Below are positions 25,441-35,124 of a DNA stretch of 64,000 nucleotides, piece after piece. How positions within the stretch are numbered: the stretch's first letter is position 1; every line of letters starts with the position of its first letter. Source of the DNA: Lepidodermella squamata (lineage: Eukaryota; Gastrotricha); the NCBI GenBank assembly GCA_047495785.1, contig JBLDXI010000074.1, positions 1,488,001 through 1,552,000 on the forward strand. Direction: 5' to 3'. A program made the translations under genes and the position numbers. The notes under the pieces are model-generated. The model was not told the DNA's origin and searched no databases. It saw nothing but the letters and a program-made list of their open reading frames with translations.

Positions 25441-28400
25441 TCACGCGGTCGCCGGCTGGAACTGCTTCTCGAGCTTCTTCATCTCGCGCCACGTCCACTG
25501 CGCCAGCTGCTTCGTCTTGGTGAGGCGGGCGTGCCGCGCGCGCTTCAGCAGCTCGGCGATGTTGCCGCGGTTCAACAACGGCAGTACGCCGACGCCGAAC
25601 GTCGTCAGCAGGTCGCCGGCGAGGCCGCACGCCGCCTGCACGCACTCATCGGATCGGGTCGACTCGTCGCCGGCCGCGTACGACGCGCCCACAGACTCGA
25701 GCAGCGCCACCATCGAGTCGACGTGCGGCTGCAGCCACACCAGGGCCGGGCTCGTCGGGTCGCCGCGGTCCGCTGGGCCCTTCAGACCTTGCACGATGCC
25801 TAAAACAAAAATGCACAAGATTACTACTTATTTTTGAAATGTAATTGTAATACACAAATAAATGATGTGAATCGATATAAATTTACGTCATTTATGGGCT
25901 GATTAAACGAGCTATACTTGCTATCTATTCCTGAAGTGAATAATTTTCGGATTTTCCGAACTCGCCTCTGCGCGGCACTCTACGTGGCGTGTTTGCGCAA
26001 TCACTCACACTTACACTTGACAACAGACTACCGTCAGATGGGGTGACTTTAGCTGGTGGGGCGACTTTGACATGCCAAAATGGGGTGACTTTAGCATACC
26101 AAAAATCGAAGATGGTAAGGTAAATACCCCATGAGTGGGGTACCGTTGGATAGCCTTGAGGAAATGCAGTCTGAAAATGGCATACGATTTCCATTTTGAT
26201 CAGACGGCTTCAAGTGAGCAATCACCAAAGTTTCAATAAAAATATGAAATTTTGAAATTTTTTCAAATTTTCACCTGCTATTATATGTCCCTAGGTGGGC
26301 TTTATTGATTTCCATTGTACAAAGCCAGGCTGGCCTTTCTTTGGGCTATCCAACGGAACCCCGCTCATGGGGTATTTACCTTACCATCTTCGATTTTTGG
26401 TATGCTAAAGTCACCCCATTTTGGCATGTCAAAGTCGCCCCACCAGCTAAAGTCACCCCATCTGACGGTATTTTTTTGTATTAATTTCAACTATCGAGAT
26501 CAATGGCGACAAAGAGGTAGAGCTGTTGATTCAGGCGCACGCCGCGCTGGTGGGCAAGCCTCTTTGGATCTTCAAACTGGTCCAAAAGCTTGTTCGCTTG
26601 TTCGCCTGACGCTGACGAAGTGTGGCCGAACGTTGTTTGCCTTCGCCGATCACCGAGTCGCCGGCGTGATGGCCATGGACGGCGACGGAGTGGACCATTG
26701 GGAGATTCGCCGGCCCAACACGCCGATTCCGCAGTGGCCGCGGGGTTACCGGCACTCGAAGAAAACGCCGCCTACCTACATCTACGCGAACCTCGCCGAC
26801 CGGTTCGGCGCCATACAACTGCATCAAGTGCTTCTGTACCTGTAACAAAACGTGCTGATTGACTGACGTCAACAGCATCGACACTGCATCGACGTTACGC
26901 CTGCCGCCCGGCACACTTATGCACATATATGCAAATGAGCGCCGTCAGACACGAAAGGATGCTCATAGAAAATTAATATCATTTGTGAATGTAGGTTGTT
27001 TTTTTCGAAATCTGATACGACGTCATGACGTCCGATCACGCGAGTTGCTGTCAGCAAGCTCAACTCGCGGCTTCACCGATGCCAACGTCATCTTATTCAA
27101 ACCTGACTGATAGAGGTTATGATCACGCGAGTGGCGATCAGCCTCACGAACGCGCGGCTTAGCTTCAACGCAGCCAACTTCACCGGCATGTTGGTGGCTT
27201 GTGCTCGCAAGCACCTGCCCGACGCCTACGAGCCGGCCATTCGAAGCTACCTGCTGGCAGGTGGCCCAAGTGTGACCGCCGTCGACGAGCAGATGGTTTC
27301 GTCGGCGACTCCGGCAGCCTTGCGCCTTGTATGTTCATTGTTCTAATAACCACCCAAGATTATGCTGTCTATAACAATTTTTTTAGATCTACCTCGAAGA
27401 CTTTGAGCGATTGAAGTTGGCCGATCGGCCCGACCTCGATGGGGGGCTACTATGTGATATGTGTAGTCAACTTAATTTAACTTGTCTTCAACTTGTGCCT
27501 AATGCTATATAATCTGTGATTCGATTTTTTTACATTCAATTCAATTTCGCCAAATGTTTTCACATACTCTTTACCACACCGAGATAGAGAAAGAGAAAAA
27601 ATTACCAAAAATATTGCTTTTTTATACCTTACATTCTCCTGTTTTTTCTAGCTCAAAGTTGAATTTATCGTTAATAATGGACGCCGGACTCTCAGCAGAA
27701 ATGCTGGCTGACCTTGACTTTTTCTCAAGTAAGTATACTATGAAGGCATCTAATAGCACATGTGTTAACAAAATGTGTTGTGATTTTGCATAGATTTCGG
27801 CTCGCCGGTTGTTACGGCGCCGACTGCCCCGTCAGCTTGGCCAAGCCCGCGAACCAATGCGACTGACATCGCCTTACTTGTGCCGCCGAGTAGGCCGAGT
27901 AGGCCATTGGCTGAGGCTACGATCGTCGCCGACCTCGCCAGTCTAGGCAGGCAGTCAGTCTAATACTATTCAACTGTTCAACTCGTACGAAATTATCAAA
28001 ATTCTATTTTTGTTATAGCCAGAGATGGTCGGTCATAGATGGTGCTGATGTGCCAGACGAAATGGCCGATTTTCACGGTATGAAAAACGAAGAATTGTAA
28101 TCGTCAGTTTTTTCGCCTTCATGTTGTCTCACTTTAGCTATATATCGCTTAACGACGCTTAACGACGAAAACAGCGCCATCACTGCTCCTCAGCCGACCG
28201 CAGTGCCAATCGCCGAGCACGAGCCAAGTCGTTCGTCTACGTTGTCGCCGCGCTGGTCATCCATCTACCGGCCGACGACTGCGATGAGATGTGGCGCGCC
28301 CGTTTTCCCACCCGAGTGGTGTAGTTTTACTTCCGATGCTATGGCTATTTTAGGTCTTATTTTGCAGCACATCTGGGTAGTTTGGGTTTTCTGGGTCGTT

Positions 28401-31400
28401 TTGGGTCGTGCGGTCCTACTACGTTTGGGAGCCGTACGTCACCGACTTCCCGACGATGCTGCTGCCGCCGAGCCAGGTCAGCGACATCATCACGCGTGGC
28501 CTGACGCTGACAATGTCGATGTCGACAACATCGGGTCACCGTTGGGCATCCTCGAGCTTGTGCCTCTGTCGAGGAGTGGGAGTGGGCGCACGAGGACGAG
28601 CGCGAGGTGAACGTCAATGTCGCCGCGGCCATGAAGGCGTTCGAGCCGAAAGACAAGCGCGAGATGGTCGACGACTTGGGCCGGAAAAGGACCGTGTGGC
28701 AGGGCAGCGATGCGCCTACACTTACTGGTTTACTGTTTTTTCGCATGCTTGCTCGATGGCTGCTGCATTCATGTAAATAACCAGCTTTCGTGTAGCTTAA
28801 CTGGTGCTACAGCTTGACTATCCCCCACGATCTCAACGCTTTGGTCGAATCAACCAAAATAGCTACTAGGTATGCGACATGCAAGTTGAGGCTACAAAAT
28901 GAATCACGACATCATTAACATTTTCCGAGATATAAAGAAATTATGCAACCGAAAGGAATCGAACACCTGCCCCATGTGGCTAACTCGACAAGCGCGCGTG
29001 ACTTGAACACATTTTCCAACTACTACTACTACTAGCCTTTGCTACTACTTTATGGAATCGAAAGCTGACGAATACGAGGAGTTGAAATGAACACAGTATG
29101 CACAGCATTTGATGTCAAAACGGTCATGTAACGGTCATAATTTAAAAAGAGAAGCAAAGCAAATTATAGTTGGTTACCTGTGTAAGCTTGCAGGCAGTTT
29201 TCGCGCAGCTCGTTGAGGAAGTCGAGGTCGTTGACGGCGGACGCGGCCGGGTCCTTGTTGGCGGCGGCGGCCGAGTTGGCGCTCGACGCCGACAGCGCCA
29301 CCGCCGTGCCGGCCGCCTGCTGCAGCGCCAGCATCGTCGCTGGTAGGAACGGCTCGAACTTGGTGCCGAGCGAGAGGGCAATGTCGCCCAGCGCCGACAG
29401 CACGTGCGGCTTCACCGACCGGTCGGCGTACGGGTCGCTGAGCAGCGCCATCAGCGCCGCCATTATGTCGTGCGTGTACGGCAGCATCGTCTCGCCCAAC
29501 GCCCGTGTGATGTCGCCGACGAGGCCGATCGCCGCGATGGCGACTTGCGGCGACGACTCACCGCCCTGGTGCTGCTGCGACTGTTGCTGACCATTCGTCG
29601 TTGCGTTCGCTCCAGCAGCATTCGCCGCCTGTGGGTGGATGGCGGCGCTGAGGAACGGCAGCAGCGCCGTCATGTACTTGGCGAACTGCGAGCCCAGCAC
29701 GTCGCACACGCCCGTGATGGCGAAGAACGCGTCCTCGCGCACCGCCGTCGACGTCGGGTTGTTCGCAATCATGCCTAGTTTGCAATACAATGTAGTTTTA
29801 AAAAAATATTCACATTTTTGAAATACGACCTTATCAAAAACGGAACTTGAATTTTTCTATCTCGGTATAAAAAACAGGTATATTTTGCGGCCAACTACGT
29901 AAGTCTAGTAAGAGGAGTAGTATCCACACGGAGAGTTACTATTTTTTCCGCGATGGCGCGAACTTCTTGCAAATGATTTTTCATGAACTGAATTCAGCTT
30001 GATACAATTGAAAGTATTGCACTTCAATTTCTAGAAAACTTCTCCGACGTATCTATAATTTTTAATTTCTTGGGTCCCAAATGGGCGAGAATTTAATTTT
30101 CTGCAGCTTAGTATTAGATAATAATATCTTTTCATATATTTATTATTATATCTATCGCGATCAACGGCGACAAGGAAGTGGAGCTGCTGATTCGGGCACA
30201 AGCAGGTGAGTTGACGCAGGTGGGCAAGCCCCTCTTTGCTACTTCTAAATCATGGTCCAACTAACTGCTTGTTCGCCAGGACCTGACGCTGACGTTGACG
30301 ACGAGCGGCCGATCACTGTTTGCTTTCAACATTACATGCAGATTGCATGCTTCGAAGATGTGGCCCATCGTTGATAAGTTACTCGTATTTGGTGGTCACT
30401 CACCGTGGTTCGGCGATTCACTCCACCACAAGTTGCAAATTTCTTAGCAATTGATTCATTATTTAATTTGTTGTACTAAATTTGCTGGCAATGGCGTCAT
30501 CAGACTCGTTTGGTTCTATTATCTTTCTACAAGGGTCATATCAGGGGCCAGATTCGTTATCTCTCTGATTGCCGGCCTGTCGGTGGCAGAGGAGGCACTC
30601 ACGATCACGTGCTGAATGGCCTCATCGCCCTCTCGCCGTCAACCCTGGGTGCGTGCCTGCCATTCGAATGGTGGCTGAACGTGGCTGATAGCCCGGTTTA
30701 CCGCCTGCTGCTGCAAATTGGGCAGCATATCAAGGTTCGAAACTTCAGCTGCGTTTCGGGCGTCATTCAGACGTACTCGTGGGAGATGTACGTGACGGAC
30801 GTACAGTCGATGCTCCTGCCACCGGGCAAAGTCAGCGCGTACGGGCTCACGCTCGTCCTGATGCGAGCTGACTGCGTCGACATCGTGTCGTCTCTCGGCA
30901 GCCTGCTCGACCTCGTGCCGCTGTCGTGGGTCCGCTACGCCGACAGCGAAGATTGGGATTGGGCGGACGAGGAAGAGCGGGAAGTCAATGTTAATGTGGT
31001 CGCTCAGATGCGCGGCTTCCAGAACAAGGACAAACGAACCATCGTCGCCGGTTTGGTACTACCGCGAGAGGAGTCGTGGCTTAACGTGGAATTTCCTATG
31101 TCCACTATGGATTATCTACCGATTTCAAGCCCACTCATACTTGACAGACTCACCCCGACCAAGAGGCTACGGCATAGTTCGACAAATCATACAGTTGTTA
31201 CTTGTTAGGAACTCTCCATAATCATTGATCCTCTATTCTTTATTACAGCTCAAGTGAGATTCTTAGTGTGAATTCTCTTCTATTTATGCACACAGTTGCA
31301 ACAAATTCGAGATACTCAATCATACGCCGAAGACCCCAAAGAGCAATCACTTTGAGCCGGCTGAATTTCCCTATTTACAACTCAGGCATGCTTTTGGAAT

Positions 31401-33584
31401 AGGTAATCTTCACAAAATTGGCTGATCCCGAATGACTTTACGTAAATTTGTGCTAGCTCCAAGTAACATCTAACAATTTAGATATGAGGTAAAAATTTGT
31501 TCCGTAATAATTTAGCAATACAACATCTATACTTGATGATACTTAGCCATAACAATATTATAGGCTGTGATAAAGTGTAACGAACCTAGAAGAGCCTGCA
31601 TGATGAGGTCGCAGTAGTGCGGGCGGGCGTCGGGCGGCAGGCGCTTGACCACCGACTGCAGCGCGGCGCACAGCTGCGACTGCAGGTCCTCGTACTGCTG
31701 CCGCGCCTCCGCCGACGACAGCGTGTTCTTGTCGACGGCGAGCACCGACCGCAGCCGCTCCAGGATCACGCTCGTCGTCCGGTACACCGTCTGCGCGCAA
31801 TCGTCCGGCGAGTTCTTCACCAGCTCCATCAGCGCCTCGAACGCCGACACGCGCAGGTTCGACTTGCCCGCATCGCCCCCGCCGCCCTGCGTCGCGTCCA
31901 CGCGGTCCGTCGCCGCCAGCAGCTCCGTTACGATGCGCTCGAAGAACGGCGACAGCGGGTACGTCGGGATCACCGCGTTCTCCGCCCGCCCGGCCGTCGC
32001 CAGGTCGAACAACCCCTGCGCCAGCGACGACAGCGCCCACGCCGCGTTCGTCGCCACGCGCGGCTCCATTTTCAGCGCGCCCAGCAGCCCTTCGACCAGG
32101 CCCGGCAACACGGCCGGTCCCGACGCCGCCTCAGCGCACACCTCGCACACGCGGCCCACCGCCCACGCCGCCGTGTCTCGCACCGTCACCGACTGGTCCT
32201 GCAGCAGGTGCACGAGCAGGGGCAGCGCAGGCCCGGCCAGCGTCTTCAACTTCTCCGGGTCCGGGCCCTCGAGGCACGAGCCGAACGCCATGACCGCCGC
32301 GTCTCGGCACCGCCAGTCCGTCGACTGGATGTTCGCCTGCACGAACGGCAGCACGTGGCCCAGGATCTCGTCCGCCACCGTCTGCGCCAGCAGCATCAGA
32401 CACACGCCGGCCGCTTTGTTTGGCGTCCACTCGTCGTCTTCGTCCTCCTCCTCGGTTTCGTCCTGCTGCTTCAGCCGCTCCAGCAGCTGCGGCACGATGT
32501 ACGGCAACGCGCCGCGGGCGTAGTGCATCGACGTACGGTCGGGCGGGCGGTTCTCCTCCTGCGCCTCTTCCCACTCTTGCTGGATCGCCTGCTCCTCTTC
32601 GCAGATCGACGACCAGAACTCGATACCCTGAAGGGCGATGCCGTCATTCGGCGACATCATCGCGTTTCTGCTGATCGGGAACAACGCCGGTGCCATGTAC
32701 GGTTCTAGGTGCTCGTAGTACAGTGATACGATCTTGACCAGGCACTGCAACGCTGCGATTGGCACCTGCGTGTCGCCATTGCACTGAGTCGCGTGGCAAA
32801 TGTGTTCCATCAGGTAGTTGCGCTCATTCGCCTGCTCGAAGTTGGTCGAACAGTACTCCAACGAGTTGAACAACGCACGGACTGCAACGAGTTTCACCGC
32901 CTGTGATCAAATTACACATAGTGAAATGAAAACATATTTAATACTGTCGCAATCTTACCTCATTTTGAGTGTCTCGGTGCATGCAAGACACAATCGCAGT
33001 TAGCAGATGGCCGGAGTAGGCTTGCAACACAGCGCCTTGCTCCATGTCTTGACACATGTAACCAATCGCTTCGAGGGCCGCCTGTTTGAACTCTGGAGGC
33101 GCATCAGCCTTCACCGCCTGACCTGTGATGGCTTCTATCAGCCCAGGCCATGTATTCAACGGCAACTCGATGCATGCTATTTGAGCGACGCATTGCGCTG
33201 CTGAGCTTGGTCGTGTTTGTTCAGTTCCTAGTGAGGCTAGTACGTTTTCTTTGATGACAGCGCGAGAATCGAGCGGGATTGACAGCCAGCGTTGAGATAG
33301 CTGAGCGCGAACCGACGGGTCTTTCGCGTACAATGCGTTCTTCAGCTGAAGACCAGCTTGCATACGCGCTACATTTCCCTGGGATGTGTCACGCAGCACC
33401 AATGACAACTGGCGCATATACTCAGGGAAGTTTTGTTGAGCTGCAGATTCCAAGAATCGCAACGCATTTTGCAGCTCTTGTTGATCTAAAAGAAACAATT
33501 AATCAGCTGAGACAGTGCTCACACACAAATAAACAAACTTGGCGAAGTTGTCTTTTCGAGGATTTGAATCAGGTCAACCTGCAT
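25441..33584 (-). CDS. KPNB1: importin subunit beta (karyopherin beta 1)
   Basis: Nuclear import receptor that binds importin alpha, RanGTP and nucleoporins through stacked HEAT repeats. Five exons, 33584-33539, 33485-32959, 32900-31586, 29774-29178 and 25799-25441, give 947 residues and join in phase. The product aligns along its whole length with animal KPNB1. Examples are the N-terminus MQVDLIQILEKTTSP, ARMQAGLQLKNAL, TEQTRPSSAAQCVAQIAC, GIEFWSSICEEE, the acidic loop DETEEEDEDDEW, KAAGVCLMLLAQT, DWRCRDAAVMAFG, RDTAAWAVGR and YTGIVQGLKG. It is about 70 residues longer than the human protein (876), mainly from a Gln/Ala-rich insertion and an Ala/Ser-rich insertion in the fourth exon. Two introns are very large (29775-31585 and 25800-29177) and contain sequences open on the other strand; the other introns are 53-58 bases. 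Confidence 0.95.
26029..26470. mobile_element. MITE-like element with 127-bp terminal inverted repeats, TA-flanked
   Basis: The arms 26029-26155 and 26344-26470 are reverse complements of each other with only a few mismatches over 127 bases. The outer ends read TACCGTCAGATGGGG and CCCCATCTGACGGTA. TA at each end suggests insertion at a TA dinucleotide, as for Tc1/mariner-type elements. Within each arm the phrase GGGGTGACTTTAGC occurs twice and a variant GGGGCGACTTTGAC once. The 188-base centre has no open frame. It sits in the last intron of importin beta and is non-autonomous. Confidence 0.85.
26490..28779 (+). pseudogene. unrecognised gene or pseudogene nested antisense in importin beta intron (copy E)
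   Basis: Several stretches on the + strand look coding and spliceable. They are INGDKEVELLIQAHAAL (26500-26555), a 26600-26845 frame ending in LHQVLLYL, a 27120-27330 frame (ITRVAISLTNARLS), and IYLEDFERLKLADRPDLDGG after an acceptor at 27387. A small exon MDAGLSAEMLADLDFFS (27677-27733) has a clean GTAAGT donor and joins in frame to 27795 onward. Further on, YVTDFPTMLLPP and EREVNVNVAAAMKAFEPKDK match the second copy at 30.1-31.2 kb. Relative to that copy it has a lost splice acceptor near 26605 and at least two frame changes between 28500 and 28590, so it is probably decaying. I do not recognise the family. Confidence 0.4.
30148..31208 (+). CDS. unrecognised gene nested antisense in importin beta intron (copy F)
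   Basis: This copy lies in the 29775-31585 intron, opposite to importin beta. It begins with INGDKEVELLIRAQAG (from about 30162), can be spliced at 30222 to 30294 to continue DLTLTLTTSGRSLFAF, and has a long uninterrupted frame from 30510 to 31208 (233 codons counting the stop). That frame includes EMYVTDVQSMLLPPGKV, SLGSLLDLVPLSWVRY and EREVNVNVVAQMRGF, all mirrored in copy E. Codon third positions are GC-rich, like the surrounding real exons. No signal peptide, membrane segment or known motif is seen. The start codon and the joint between the first exons and the long frame are not resolved. Confidence 0.45.
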
Positions 33585-33960
33585 CGTCTATCTATTATGT
33601 GCCTACTCGTGACTCGGCTGGTCTAAATAAAAAAAGATGTACATATACAAGAATCTGCGTAAAAGGAACAGTTAAGTTTGCGCTATTGAAGATAAAACTA
33701 AGATAATTCTGCCGACCAAATCGTACTTCCTTCAAAACAAAAAATTTGACAAAGCAATATGAAGCAATAAGAAGGAAGTAAAAGCTGAAGTAAAAGCTGA
33801 AGTAAAAGCTGAAGTGGAGAAACCGTTGATGCCAACGGTCAACGGCCAAGAGCTAGAATTCAGGAACAACTTTCAAACGCCGACGTGAGAACAGCCGTTG
33901 GTCGGTCAGTCGTAGTCCCGCCAAGACAGAATCACGCCCGCGGTCACGGACAAACAATTA
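33585..33960. promoter_or_regulatory. upstream region of importin beta
   Basis: This is the region directly 5' of the importin beta start on the minus strand and probably includes its 5' UTR and promoter. It contains a 12-bp tandem repeat (unit GAAGTAAAAGCT, a little over three copies, 33775-33815). No TATA box or factor site is claimed. Confidence 0.35.
33775..33815. repeat. 12-bp tandem repeat, about 3.4 copies
   Basis: The unit GAAGTAAAAGCT is repeated head to tail without change. It lies about 200 bases upstream of the importin beta start codon. On the minus strand it can be read as a Phe/Ser/Tyr repeat, which is an artefact. Confidence 0.85.
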
Positions 33961-34399
33961 TGACGGGGGGAACCCCCGTTGTAGACGCGGTTTTCGTGTG
34001 TCGGTCTGAAGCTTTATTAATGTGAAAAATGGCCAGCGTTGTAAAGGTCAATATTTAAAGATAAAAACTATTTTGCTATAATTTTATTTTTGTAATTCAG
34101 GCGGTCGAATGAATTTTTTCGAGCGCGCGATTTAAAATCTGGAGCTAATCTTAGTGATTTCTGCTCCCTGGCAACAGGCCAAATCATCAACAGGTGTCGC
34201 TTTTAGTCTCGCTTTTAGTTGCCGCTCTCCACCTCTGAAGATGAATTGCAAAATAAGATTATCCTGAAGTTTCTTGATCTCCCAATCCTTTGAAATTTAG
34301 TATCGCACGCCTCTTTTGTATGCAACACTGATCTGATTGTGCCTTCAGACCTCCATATGTACTGCGCTTTACATTACGTGTTCAGACGCGGCTGAGGAT

Positions 34400-34571
34400 A
34401 ATCAACTCATCATGGAGTAAATCTGCTACTGTTATCTGCTACTTGGCTGCATTCCACGGATCCTTTGCGTTCCGAGTTATTGCCTGGTGGAACAATCTTC
34501 CCGGTGATCTATCCCTAGAGTCCTCCTGTATATTCTTTAAAGAAAAACTGAAGTTGTTGTTAAAAAATTAG
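34400..34571 (+). pseudogene. 3' end of a LINE (non-LTR retrotransposon) reverse-transcriptase frame, relic
   Basis: Read in the frame that ends at TAG 34569-34571, the + strand gives AFRVIAWWNNLPGDLSLES followed shortly by CIFFKEKLK. This matches the pattern W-N-x-L-P ... S-x-x-x-F-K-x-x-L found at the very C-terminus of many CR1/jockey/RTE-type ORF2 proteins. Only this tail is recognisable, and upstream sequence is degenerate. It is a 5'-truncated, inactive copy. The family is a judgement from one short motif. Confidence 0.5.
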
Positions 34572-34724
34572 CTGAAGTATTTGAAAAAAGAAAACATGAA
34601 TGTTGTTATGATTATTGATAGAATATGAAGTTGTGCCATTCATATCATTATAAAGAAGGTGTAAATCTTGATCTTGGGTGCCTAGCGTCCTCGTGTTCGA
34701 ATTTGTTTACTGTATAAAACTTAT

Positions 34725-35124
34725 TACCGTACTGCCCGGAACAAAAACCATGACATTTGTTTTTTTCAAACGCTGATGAACCCCTGACATTTAAAAGGGA
34801 CTGAAATTTATTCACTGACTGACATTTATTTATTCGAACCAACTAGTAACTTGCCTAGGTACCAAAATGGCATCCATTTTACTGAGATTCTACGTATTTT
34901 GACCCAAAAAATTGGTCCCTGACCTTTCTATGTGCCAAGAGTAAAAAATTATCCCCATTCAGAATGGCTATAATGACCTCATTAGTGATCCTCAGTATAG
35001 TCCCCGCCATTGACCTGACATTTATTTCGGTCCTGACACTTATTATTTTGAACGACCTCTAACCTCTGACATTCATTTGAGGCTGCCATTTATTCGGCTG
35101 GCTTTATTTTCGGGCAGTATGGTA
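34725..35124. mobile_element. MITE-like element with short inverted ends, TA-flanked
   Basis: The left end TACCGTACTGCCCG (34725-34738) and the right end CGGGCAGTATGGTA (35111-35124) are inverted repeats with one mismatch. TA lies at both borders. The 400-base body is AT-rich and repeats variants of CTGACATTTATT several times (for example near 34780, 34825, 35020 and 35070). There is no open frame. It is likely a small non-autonomous DNA transposon. Confidence 0.55.

Noticed and set aside
28930-29010. tRNA-like sequence on the minus strand (GTTCGATTCC near a possible T arm)
   Set aside because: No matching acceptor stem, D arm or anticodon arm could be folded at the required distances.
31617-32708. 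+ strand open frame of about 360 codons opposite importin beta
   Set aside because: Arg/His/Gln-rich composition and exact overlap with a conserved importin exon show it is a shadow of codon bias.
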